This document shows, one piece after another, positions 1 through 12,115 of a stretch of 64,000 nt of DNA. Each line of letters begins with the position of its first letter. Within the stretch, counting starts at the first letter, position 1. Location of the stretch: the NCBI GenBank assembly GCA_900617975.1, contig UZAE01012052.1, positions 1-64,000 of the forward strand, in the 5' to 3' direction. The translations under genes and the position numbers were made by a program. The notes beneath the pieces were generated by a model. The model saw only the letters and a program-made list of their open reading frames with translations, ran no database searches and had not been told where the DNA came from. The DNA is from Rodentolepis nana (lineage: Eukaryota > Platyhelminthes > Cestoda > Cyclophyllidea > Hymenolepididae).

Positions 1-79
1 AGTTGCCAGTGCAATCTGAGAATTCTCGATCTTCGCTATTTGAGTTTTAAATGACCATTGTTAATAATTTTCAAAAATA

Positions 80-314
80 TATTTATTTATATCAAATGGC
101 AGGCGTTCTGATATTTATCATTTGCCCTTTATTTGACTTCAGGCTTCACAGAGGGGAAGGAACATCAAAGTGGAAAAAGGTGAGAGGGGGGGGGGCAGAA
201 GAGCGCTTCAAAGACGAAGGTAGAAAAAGGTGAGGTGGGTACTGTGAAAGTAGTCGAATATGGCATTCAGTGGGATCATGGCAGTTTGAAGTCAGAAGTC
301 AACTGCCAATTGAT
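80..314 (-). mobile_element. SINE-like retroposon, copy 1, 5'-truncated
   Basis: Read on the minus strand it ends in ...GGCAGTTGAC-type body through to the CATTTGATATAAATAAAT-type tail. On the + strand it appears as TATTTATTTATATC, AAATGGCAGGCG, CTTCACAGAGGGG, then the G run. It breaks off at the CAACTGCC segment, so roughly 90 bp of the 5' head is missing. Confidence 0.85.
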
Positions 315-3300
315 TATGATTACTGTAAACTCATTATTGATCTTAAGAAACAAATGTGCAATATATTTAAATGTATGGGTTAAAATTTTGTTAAATAATT
401 GTCAATTTAAATGATTATGTATCCATAATAGTCTAATCAAGAAGGGTGGTATCTAATAAAAACTTTTTCAGTTATTTTAATATATAAATAGCAATAAATT
501 TATAGTTTATTATCAAACATATATATCTTGTTTATTGTTCTAATCATTCGCTCCAATGAGAATCACAGCAATAAAGTAGAAGAGGGCAATAAACTCAGTA
601 TAAATGGTGCTTTGAAGACATGTGATATAAGAGAGCAGAAAACCCCAGTTAGTAGGAGGCTAATGGTGGAGGTAGTTGATTTGTGAATCACGCTGCTAGG
701 AGCAAAATATGTGCCAGCACAAGACAACGGTTCACTACACAGCGCTTACGATGTTCCTTGAAAGTTTAGGTGCGGGTGAGTGAACAGAATCCTGAAATGG
801 TGAATAAAGCCCGTTTTTGCTTTTATTTTCAGCTAAATGACAATTTTTCTGTAAATAAGAAGTATCTTTTAGTCAAATAGTCAAATTATTGAACTTTATA
901 CTGATGGATTAGCATTGTAAAGGACGTGTTTAGAAAACTAGCATGTTCGGAGCAAGTAAATAGCCGGTTAATTACTTCTTGGTCATTAAAATCTCAAAGT
1001 GCCATACATTTTCACGGAATATTCGGCCAATGGAATTCGTTTTAGTAGTCTTAGATTCTAATTATAGCATTTACGTAGATTAACGCAAAAATATTGTCAA
1101 TTTAATGTACAAATGTCAAGCTATAAATAAAATTATGAATAGAAAAGAAATATTTTGATATGACAAAATTGTTATTTATTTTAGGCTTTATTCTATTTAT
1201 TTTTGGAAATAGCGCCTTTTTAATATAAATTGCCTAAATGAATTACGTCATTTTACATTTATTTCAAGTCAGGCCGTAATAATTTCTAGCTATAGTGATG
1301 GGGATATGCGCTTTCACTGCTCTTTACTGTGACAACGACTAGTAGACCGTAAAGTTTGAGAACAAAAGATTTCAAGAAACTCAAAGTTTGCATATTTATT
1401 GTCATGCCATTGAATATTGATGAATTGATGCTTTTCAAAGGAAATGCTGAATAGTGAGTGGATATTTTGGAAAGGACCCCTCCGATATCCCAGGTACAGA
1501 ATAAGCGAGAAAATTATTAACTGTATCAACTTGGTATATTAAATTTAGGATTTCTTAGCCATTTTGAAAGATCATTCGAAATCCCTCATAATTTAGGTAG
1601 TCTTCGAGAACTTTGTCAAATTGAAATCTGTTACGAAATGAGCAAAGTGATCAAAGCAAGCGATCAAACCATGTTTATGTAGACATAATATTGGACATCA
1701 CGTGTGATAGCAGCGTCAATTAAAGGAATTCCCGCGAGTGATATTATTTCAGTCGATTATCTAATGAAAGCGGAATACTATTTTTTTTAAATTTCTCTAA
1801 AAGTTTAGATGGATAGTGGTTGTGTAATGAGTTACGTATGACTTGATTTGTTCTTGAAACTTCATAATATGCGTTACTTGCTCCAAATTAAGACAAATGA
1901 GAATAATTTTCTTATGGAAATCGGATTTCGGAAATTAAAAAAATAGGTCAAATTGAAAGTCAAATGATTTGTCAACCAGGTGATCAAACAACTTGCCTTG
2001 CATTGAAAAGGACTTGCATAGGAACGAAAATTAATAGAAGAATCCACAGAAAAGTGTTTCAAAAATGAGGTGCAAGAAAGGAAATGGATAGCATTTGCAA
2101 CCCGAACTGGTTCCTGTGTTCCTCTTTGCGTCGAAACCAGTATCGTTCGTAAACGCTTTTTGGAGAGATGTCCTTTTTCGTAGCCTATGACGATTGAAAC
2201 GTCTTTTTCTTGAAAATATCAGTGAATGTCTCTAACCAAGAGAAAGTTAAAGACAAGGTAAGACGCAAGGTGGTAGAATATTGGCAGTAAAAACTTATAG
2301 CTGAACTCAACAACTTCTGCATGGCTGCTCATTCAAAACTTGGTGGGAGATTTTTAATGGAAATACCAGTAAGAAGAGGAAGATAGAAGTTGAAGCAATC
2401 ACTTGAATACTCCTATGAAAAGGCAATTTATCGCCTAGAAACAAAGCCAAAGAAGGTATTCAACAGAAAAGATTAAAAATAGTTAATTTAATATTAAAAT
2501 ATAATTTTCAGTAACGACATATCGAGCCACAATAAAATTAATACTTTATTTTTAAGGTTTCTTCTAATGAATATGGAATGTACGGCCTATTCCTAAAAGT
2601 TGTCGTATTGAATTACTATGAACTACGTTTTTTAATAAATGTTTTGAATTGAGGAGTAATTGGGTTTAGTTAAGTCAGCAAAAAACGAATATCTGGCTAC
2701 TATTTGGCTGAAATATCGACTTTTGGTTAGTAAAGGCAGATACTTCAATGCAAGTGGGTTTGAGATATCTACTTATTTTATTGATTACCAAATCGTTAAT
2801 CGTCTCTTTATGGCCTATTTACGAATATCCTCGCTTTAAAAATATGCCAATTTTAATTACTATACTGATAAATATATAATACAAAAGGTAGTAATAGATC
2901 GATTGTAAAGAGGAAAGGATGCAGAAGGAGTGAAATTTAGATACTTGGGCCAAAAACGTGGTTAAACTTTGTTTCACAATAGAATCAACTGTTACCACAT
3001 TTCAACATTTAATCAGACACGTTCCCTATTTTCGACGTATTCTACCCCTGAAACAAACAGCATGACATGAATTTAACTGATGCTGAAACAATCATTTTAA
3101 AAAATGGCCATCATCTATTTCGCAAATAAATGAATTTGAGCTTTAATTAAATACCTTTGGGTACTCATAGCTCTACTTGTGTCTTAAGCCATCACTTTCA
3201 TTTGAAAATTGATTTTATTGTTGTTTAATTTTCAAGATCTCAACGTTTTGTAAACCGAACAGGTATTTGGAAATGTAATAGAGTTTCTTGCCAACTTCTA

Positions 3301-4271
3301 CGCCAAAAGTCCACCTTCATTCACCAAGGATTTGCCAAGAATAAATGTTCTCTGACTGCAATAATGCAAGTATTTTACTTTTAAAGAGCAATTTAAAAGG
3401 GGATTTGAACTTTCTCTGCAATATTTCAACTTTGGCATCTAATTTATTTTACCTCCAAAAATTACTTTCCGAAAGTGATTCATTTCATTTGATTAAGATA
3501 AAATTGTTGGTAATTAATTACCTATTGCAACATTATTTGTCAAACTACCGATATCTACCAAAATTACTTTCCGATCGTTTACTTAGCAAATACTCTCCAA
3601 AATTTATTATTTTTTAATTAATACAAAAAATATGTACATACTTTTGTATTAATCTGAAAAAGCATCTAAAGCAGTTGATTACATTAGATTATTCGTTGAG
3701 TGATCAATGTGATAAATAAAATATGCTGGCAAAAATCAGCACATTTGATGGGAGAGTCGAGAACACAGTTCAAGGCAGACTATGCATGAGATCTCTGCCA
3801 AAGTGTCAGTCACTTATTTGAAGCAAGAAGAGTTCAAAAGGATATTGACTGTAAAAATTTTATCAAGAAGCGTTCAACGAAAGAAAAAACGAAACAACAA
3901 AAATTTCTTTTACAGTTGTTTTTGAGATTGGCTTCTATCTTCAGACAAATATGAACTCAAACATTAATCATCATCTTTTAAAATAAAATGAGTTTTAAAG
4001 CAAAAAATTCACATCACTTTAGTTTTATTCACCATATATGAGTCATCTTACATGTTAGGGCAATCGTGCTTATTTTCGATTAAAATAAGCGGATTCACTT
4101 TCTTGTTTATATCTGTGCCAGGCTAGTGCACTTCATCGCAATTTTTTAATTTCTGGCACAGTGCACGTTTGATAAATCAAAGATAGCTACTACGGCGCTC
4201 ATCTTTCCATATCCAATGTGGTGGGATCGATATGACTCTTTACACTGATTTAGTGTTAGACATTATAGTTT
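315..4271. other. No gene seen
   Basis: AT-rich sequence with only short chance open frames; no repeat family member or RNA gene recognised. Confidence 0.6.
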
Positions 4272-4284
4272 TGTTCGATATAAC
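4272..4284 (+). repeat. Target-site duplication, left, copy 2
   Basis: TGTTCGATATAAC, identical to 4612-4624 on the other side of the element. Confidence 0.9.
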
Positions 4285-4611
4285 TTATTTATTTATATCA
4301 AATGGCTGGCGTTTTGATAGTTTTCATTGGCCCTTTAGCTGAATTTAGGCTTCACATAGGGGAGGGAACATCAAAGTGGAAGAAGTCGAGAGGGGGGGGG
4401 GAACAGAAGAGTGTTTCCAAAATGTAAAAGAGTCAGACACAAGGATAGAAAAAAAGTTGATGTGAGTACTGTGGAAGTAGACGGAAAAGAGATACAGTGG
4501 GGTGATGGTAGTTTGAAGTGAGAAGTCAACTGCCAGTTAATAGACTTTTAGCCACGTATGCGTATACGTTACCCAGGGTGCATCACGTGGAGGTAATTCA
4601 ATCGCACACCC
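4285..4611 (-). mobile_element. SINE-like retroposon, copy 2, full length with perfect TSD
   Basis: A 327-bp copy from the AAAT-type tail (at the low-coordinate end) to the GGGTGTGCGATTG-type head. It is flanked by an exact 13-bp direct repeat TGTTCGATATAAC at 4272-4284 and 4612-4624. This is the clearest copy for defining both ends. Internal landmarks: G9 run, GAGTACTGTGG, the CACGTGG head motif. Confidence 0.92.
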
Positions 4612-4624
4612 TGTTCGATATAAC
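4612..4624 (+). repeat. Target-site duplication, right, copy 2
   Basis: TGTTCGATATAAC, identical to 4272-4284. Confidence 0.9.
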
Positions 4625-6189
4625 CAATTATTTCTGCTTAGAAAAGGCTGGGCTGCACTTCACTTACACGGGTCAAGAGAGTAGATATACCAATAACTTT
4701 GTAGCCTGAAGTATGTCTTCCTGCTATCAGACTTTGGAGATAGAAAAGCCAATATGTTAAGATGTTCTGCAATGGAATCAACCTCAAGGAATTGGTCATT
4801 TGGTGGCATAGCACAGACATCAGATTTGAACACCACTTTATCACGCTCATATCACTTTTCAGTGACAATATAGTAAATTCAACGTCATAATGACCTCTAA
4901 ATTTGGTGCATTACATTGCAAAAATCCTACTTTTGCAATGGCTTTAACATAGAGTTTATGCGAAATTTCACTTGTATTTCATTGAAAGCCTTTACAAATA
5001 TAAGTCAAAGGAAAATTATTTTTAGTACAGAAAAACGTTCTTTTATGTGTGTGAACAATTCATAAACACCCACGCCTTTGACTTAAAATAAGTATTTTAT
5101 CTGTAATTACTTGTAAACAAATATGACATTTTTTAGAAAAGATTTATTATTCATTTAGAATTTAACTAATACAGTTATTTTGAAGATTTACCTTTAATTT
5201 TATTTTTCTGTCATCTCTATTCACTATGAGTTCTAATACTAAGCACTCATGTTATGCGCGTTCTTTCAAACTTGGTGATGGATAATTAGAAGATGTTTGA
5301 ACGATTTAATCACTATTGTTTGGAAATTCATTGCTATCTCAGAATGATTTTAACTTTTTGAATCATTTACTAATTCCAAGTCGGTTTTACCCTAGAATGT
5401 CTTTGTAGGTTGATGCAACGTCCACCATTTCCAATAAAAGGATATTTGTATATCAATTATTGAAATAAACTTGTGGAAACAGGCCTTTGGGTTTGCCTCA
5501 GTTTATTAATTGCTTGGAAACCGAAACAAGCACATTGGAAGTGAAAGTTAAGAGAGTTAATTCAAATCTATGGAGAAGCATTTTGAGCAGAAGTGAAATA
5601 GGGGGAACTTAATGGAGCCCTACCTCATCCGAGCTTTGAAATCTTTGGGTTGACTGATATTTTCATACGTTTTCTTTTATTTTAAAATCTATTCTTTTTA
5701 CTGATGATGTAGTTAATATAATTTTATTTGATCTTAAAGCTTTCCACTTATTACATAATTCACATAATGTCCATTTACTGTAAAATGACATTTGCCATAT
5801 ATTAAATTTTCTTCGGTTTGTTTTATTGCTCTACAATTTTCTTCTAGCCCCACTATCATTTGCAAAGAGTTGATGTTACTGAAAGTCTAAAAAAAGATAT
5901 CTCGTTTTACCTTAGTTTTGATTGATGTCCGGCTATTCTATAAAAAGAATTACTTCCTGTAGACAACATCTTACTTATGTAGTCCTTCTGAATAGAATCA
6001 ACTAGAAATTAGATTGACTAGAACTCTAAGTGAGACAGATTTAAAGGCATGTTAGTTTAAATGTGTTGAATGACAAAAAGAAACTGAGAGTCTAGATGTC
6101 TTTCAATTGGTTCATTTCCACTTTAATCTCGTTAATATTTGCAAATATTCTCTATTCGAAAAAATTAGATAAGTACTCTACGTTAACCC

Positions 6190-6505
6190 TCGGGGTGCGC
6201 AATAGACTTACCTCCACGTGGTGCAACCTGGGCAACGTTTACTCATACGGGAAAAAAGTCTATTAACCGGCAGTTGAGTTCAAACTACCATGACCCCGGT
6301 GTATGTTATATTCGACTACTTCCACAGTACTCATCTCACCGTGTTTTTAACCTTTGTGTCTGTCTCTTTTACATCTGTAAACCACTCTTCTGTTCCCCAT
6401 CCCTCGACTTTCTGTTACTTTGGTGTTCCTTCCCCCTGTCAAGCCCAAAGTCAGCTAAAGGAGTAATGATAACTATCAAAACGCCTGCCATTTGGAATAA
6501 ATAAA
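6190..6505 (+). mobile_element. SINE-like retroposon, copy 3, full length with TSD
   Basis: Head CGGGGTGCGCAATAGAC, then CCACGTGGTGCAACC, CCGGCAGTTGA, GTGTCTGTCTCTTTTACATC, GCTAATGATAACTATC and tail AATAAATAAA. An 11-bp direct repeat TACGTTAACCC lies at 6179-6189 and 6506-6516. The uniform head next to a duplication shows retroposition rather than random truncation. Confidence 0.92.
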
Positions 6506-6516
6506 TACGTTAACCC

Positions 6517-9500
6517 AATACCGCTTTAAATTCCATCTGGGTGTTTCAACATTTTTTAATTGGCAAGAAGGAACTTCCATTTTCCATCAACTCGGAAGGA
6601 GTTCCGAAAAACCTGTTCCCTGGATGTGTTAATTTCATAAAATATACCGTTAAATGTCGCATTATTATTTGCTCCCAATAAATGGTCAACCAATATTTTT
6701 TACCTTATCTTCAATATTTACCACTTTTCAATATGATGTAGGTGCTAACGCAAACAAGAATCCAGATCATATCAAGGAATAAAAAGTGTGAATAGTCGAA
6801 AAAATCTGGTCATTGGGGAGGAAAAATGTTTTGCCTGTGGTATTTTTAGACCTCTGTTATGAACGAAGATTATTTATCCGTGAATCCTAGATAATATCGC
6901 AGTTCGTTCTTTTAAATAATGCTTTCCGATATAATCATCTATTAAATGCACTTTTGGGCCTTATCCAATTTCACCCTTTTAAAAGTGAGTTTGATTTCGA
7001 TAGAATCATGAAGATAACAATGAAATATTTCTTTACATATATATAATATGAAATTAAGTAATTCATAAATTTTATTGAAAATATTCGCACTATGATATTC
7101 TGATATCTCTAAAAGCAAATAAACCGCTTTGCCATTTATCTGGAACATCTTTGGTTCTACATTTGTTATTTTATGCATCAGTATAAAAAATTCAATAACT
7201 AATAAAGTTAGTATTCAGTTTGTTAGTAAATAAAACTTCTTCATTAAGTTTAGATCTTTTTTTGAAAATCAATGGGTAAATCTGATCAGCGAGCCTTGGC
7301 AAAAATCGAAGTTTTTCTCATGTGCTTAGTTAATAATGGTAGTTGATTTGGTTAAGGCCGAACAGCTGATTTATTATTGTATACTCCTTTGTCGCTTTCC
7401 TCTCACGTGGATGAGAATGTCGATCAATATGCAGTAGGTTACCTGTGGGGAATCCCGCGACTCAGAGCTAACGAAAATGTTTCGCCCCACAGCTGCTATG
7501 GAAGGATATTCTTTTCTATTACATTTAGCCTATTGTAAAATGAGCTAATAAGAAGGCTAAAGCAAAATCATGGTCAATTTAGAGGGTTCACTTCGTCTGG
7601 AGTGGATCGAAAAAGTAAGGTGCGAACCTGCCAACTGTGCGTGATTGTTTTCAGAAGGGCATAGGAATGTTTCTACACGAACGGCAGGATCGCAGTTTCT
7701 CAGGGCAGTATTCTCTAGATGCCGAAATTTTCTCGGTTTTAAGTATAAGATATGATGAAGATGGTGGAAATGATGGTTTATGCACAGATATCTAAACTGT
7801 TCGTTTGAAATCAACAAAGTACATATTTACCAGGCTGAAAAGAGAAAAAATGTGGCTATGACCGATTCTCATTTACCGAATCATCCTACTCTTATCCCAG
7901 ACTTTCTCCTCTATGACGTACTGCTATTATTGCTACATATTCCATTTTATATTATATTTTAAATATGGTTAAAGTATATAAATATTCCACATAATAATTT
8001 CTAGAAATGATTGGTAATTATCTTTGAGGAAGAAAATTAAAACAAATGTGCAAATCACTGCATTTCGACTCCAAGAATAATTCGTTAATCCGCACTTTAA
8101 ACTTTCCCATAAAGATGTTCTTGCTAAGAGGAATTTTAATTATGATTTACTTTTGAACATCGACCACCAAGAAAATGATTACCTCTTTTAAACATCATGA
8201 GGCATGCGTACTCAGACTTTTAGCATTAGGTATTTCATGCAATGATCACATCAAAAATTAAAACAAATATTCAATTTCAAACATAAATTAGAATTATCTG
8301 CCGGAATGAAAAAACACTTGTCTTACTCAAAAACTCAATTTACTTGAATTCATCTCGCTTCAAATGCCACTCAATTTCTTATTTTTACTTTATATGTGAA
8401 TTAGGTTTAATTAAAACGATTCTGTCAATTATTTTGTCAGATAACGTGAACCCACTCCAAATTCATTATAAGTGAGCTCTAAACAAGTGCATATTTTCGT
8501 TTAAATTGTTATCCCCTGTGACAACTGGAGAGCTCTGTACCCCCCTAAACTTCAAATGGAATGTAATACAGCTTCACCTTCTCTGTTATTTCCTGTTGAG
8601 CTATTTTGTTCTTATTCGTTGTCAGGTGGTCACCTCAAAAAAAGTAATTTCTGTAAAGACATTAAACTTTTTGAATATGTACGAAATTTGAGGAAGCGCA
8701 CACATATTTGTAAATGAACGATGCTTCGTAGCATAAAAAAGGTAAGAAATCAATTCTTAATAAGCATTTTTATATTAGAACGCCATTATTTTATCGAAAT
8801 TCAGAACCCTCCAGTGTCTTCACGTTTAAAAAATGACCTCGTATCTTTTAAGCTCCAATCTTTCATATTTCGTTAAATTTGTTGCCCAATCGATCATGTT
8901 TTTTGAATGGAAGGGTTAACTTGGGAGACAGATCGAGTTCCGTCAAATGTTAAAATGGCCATAAAAAGGTCCATAAATGTAGATGAAGTGCAGTTTCTTT
9001 TAAGTAATATTGGATGACTTGAAATAGGGTTTGCTGATATAATGCAATTTCCTAATAGAAGGCAGCAGGAGAACAAATCCTCCTTATGTTCAATTAATAT
9101 GTTGATCACGCAAGATCTTCAGCGAAATCGATTTCCGTTATTTTTTAGTTTTATTAAAGTAAACCATTATATGTGTGTGTGCACGCTTAAATAAGGAGTG
9201 GGTGCAATTTTTTATCGATAAAACAAAGATAAAGCTAAATCTATTTTTTGACAACTATTTACAAATATTGTATGTTTGCTAAAACGGGTTCAGTTGCAGG
9301 TTCTTTGCTTTGCAATTTGGCAAGTAGAATCTCCAAGTTTTATTGATTGGAATTCGCGACCAAACTGGGAGACAAGTAACCCTACGGCGCAATCATAGGC
9401 CATCGACGTTAAATGAAGTCTAAATTTGCTTCCATTCTAAAAAATAGCATTTCAAGCGCATTTTTCTGATAAGGTTACGTACTTTAAGTTCATACTTTTA

Positions 9501-9579
9501 GATTTTTGATTAGAAAATTATATCCTGCTTGGAAGGATTTAAGTTAATTTAACAAATCTAATTACTAAGATCATTTAGT
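6517..9579. other. No gene seen
   Basis: Non-coding between SINE-like copies 3 and 4. The small open frames (for example 7557-7817 minus and 8894-9109 minus) show no family signature or splice context. Confidence 0.55.
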
Positions 9580-9900
9580 TATTTATTTCGGAAGGCAGGC
9601 ACTTTGATAGTTATCATTAGCCCTTTAGCTGACTTCGGGTTTCATAGAGGGGAGGAACATCAAAGTCACATAAAGTCGAGAGGGGGGAACAGTAGATTGA
9701 TTCACAGATGGAAGGGAGACAGACAGACACAAAGGCAGAGAAAAGGTAAGATGAGTACTGTGAAAATGGTGGAATTTGGCATACAGTTAGGTGATAGTAG
9801 TTTGAAGTGAAAATTCAACAGACGATTAATAGACTTTTTTGCCATATGAGTATAATTTTCCCAGGGTGCACCAAGTGGGAGTAAACCTATCGCACACCCC
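9580..9900 (-). mobile_element. SINE-like retroposon, copy 4
   Basis: Near full length, from the ATTTATTTCGGAAGGCAGG tail end to CTATCGCACACCCC at the head. No clear duplication is visible. The head side runs into a C-rich stretch (9901-9920), which may have grown by slippage and obscured the target site. Confidence 0.88.
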
Positions 9901-9920
9901 CTCTCCCCCCCTCCCCCCCA

Positions 9921-11803
9921 CCAAGAACCTTAAATCAAGTACTAGCAACGCTATACAGAAGTAGATCGAAAGTTTCCGTAGGTAATATTCCAACGTGCCT
10001 ACTTTTGAGCTGAGCTGCATGAGGCAAAATGAAATCCACATCACTAGATGTCAGTCGATGCGATCAAGCTTCTTTATCTCAAAGTTGGCTCCCGTAGAGT
10101 TCAACTACTGCGTCATCACTTCTATGTTAGATAATTTAAACCTGAGGCATGACAACTGAAGGAAATCATGCACCATATGGCCAATTCTTCTTGGCCAGTC
10201 ATAACATTTTTGGAATAGTTATCGGTGGTAATAATAGGCATCGATTGGGAAATTCAACTGCTTGTCAATTGACGACCTATGGAAACAAGCAACTCTGAGA
10301 AATGTTACTTCCAAATAGAAACCGCACCACTGTTTGTGCATTGAATTAATTATTTCAAGCCATTACCTGATATTACAGATTAATTGCTCTGATGGTAAAA
10401 TAGACAAAAGTTAGATAATTTCACGAATTCAAAGAAGAGCATGGGGCATTAAACTGTGATAAGGACCAAATTAAGCACATGTTCCACTGTTAACGGAATG
10501 AAAGTAAAATAAACTCAAAGCGAATGGTCTTAACAACTTTGGAATTACGTCATTCCATAAGATGTTCTGTTATTCTCCTATCAATTTGTACAAAGCTTCA
10601 CAGAAAATTTACCTCAATAACATAGTTTGATTTCCAAACGTTGTCTGCTTTATAAACTTGTAAGTGCTCTGGTGGATAATCAACATCTCATTGCACTTTT
10701 AAATTGAAAAAGTATTCGTCATTCATTGGCTTTTTGTGTCCTTCCTTGCAACCTGTCATCACAGTTTGCTTATCGATTTTTAATTATTCCAAACACGTTT
10801 TTGTCGTTCAAAGAAAGAGGCATCTTTTAAGCGGTTAAGCTGCTCAATAAAATAGTTATTACAATTAGGTATTGATGGGGCTTGTCGACCTCATTAGTTG
10901 ATTACGATGCACGCTATGCCAATGACCTCCCCTCATTCAATCCATTTAGTAAGTCCATTTAGTTAAAAAGAATGTATGTTTGATAACAGAATTTATTGCT
11001 TGCTAATTCTTTTATATTTTGAGGCAGTCTCTTTGAGCGTTGATGACAAACTTTTCTAGTTCAGATTTAGATTCATTCATGGGGAGGTTACACTTATTTT
11101 AAGTTAAAATAAACAAATAAAAGCAACAAAGGAATTTAACATGAATCGTTAGGTCTCTGTAATAAATTTAGGCCATAAATAAGTGTGGGTCATTTTGCTT
11201 GGCAAGTCAAAATAGATGAGTGTTGTAAAATAACCAAGGTTTATCAAATCAAGTTATTAAAAATAGGCTCTTAAAAAACACATTCTTATAGGCGAAAAAT
11301 ATTTAATACCCTTGATCGGTTTTGCGGTTAACCAATCAGAAATCGTCAGCGAATGTAGAGACTATTTTGCACATCTGGCAATGATGATTAGTATATGCAT
11401 AAAATCAATATATAAATATATTCTAAAATACATAAATATTAACCCAAGACCCCGATAATCTGTCGTTTATAAGTTTTTGAAAGTTTTTTTACGTGCATAT
11501 TAGGAGAAATTATTTAAATTGTTACGTTTATTTAAAAAAGTGTCATATTAATCATAGAAAGAAAAAAAAAATTACGTGGATTCTTGGTTTCATTTCAGCA
11601 AGAAAAATATTGTGAATTTCTGAGTTATGATATTGAATATCGATCAGTGTGACGCACCCAATGTTATGGAGTTAAAACACCCCATTTCAAGCATGAATGG
11701 TCCCATTGTGGCCAGGTTTTGCAACTTTTCGGCACCAATGCAAAATTTCATTTCAATCAACTCTAATTAATCCCCCATAATAATTATTCTCGTATTGATT
11801 ATT
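9921..11803. other. No gene seen
   Basis: AT-rich spacer between SINE-like copies 4 and 5. Confidence 0.6.
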
Positions 11804-11816
11804 ATCTTAACTTGAA

Positions 11817-12115
11817 GGGTGTGCGATAGAATTAACTCCACGTGGCGCACCCTGGGCAGCGTATACTCACACGGCAAAAAGGGTATTAACCGGCAGTTGA
11901 CTTCTGACCTCAAACTACCATGACCCGACTGCTTGTCATATTTGACCCCTTTCACTACCTTTGTGTCTGTCTGCCTCTTTTACATCTGTGAATCGCTCTT
12001 CTGTTCCCCACCCCTCGACGTTCTGCTACTTTGAAGAACCTTCCCTCTGTGAAGCCCGAAGTCAGCTAAATGGCTAATGATAGCTATTGAAACGCCTGTC
12101 ATTTGAAATAAATAA
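11817..12115 (+). mobile_element. SINE-like retroposon, copy 5, full length
   Basis: Head GGGTGTGCGATAGA, then CCACGTGGCGCACCCTGGGC, CCGGCAGTTGACTTC, the TGTGTCTGTCTGCC body, and tail TTTGAAATAAATAAA. Flanks are an imperfect duplication, ATCTTAACTTGAA (11804-11816) against ATCTTATCACTTGAA (12116-12130), differing by a 2-bp insertion. Confidence 0.9.
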
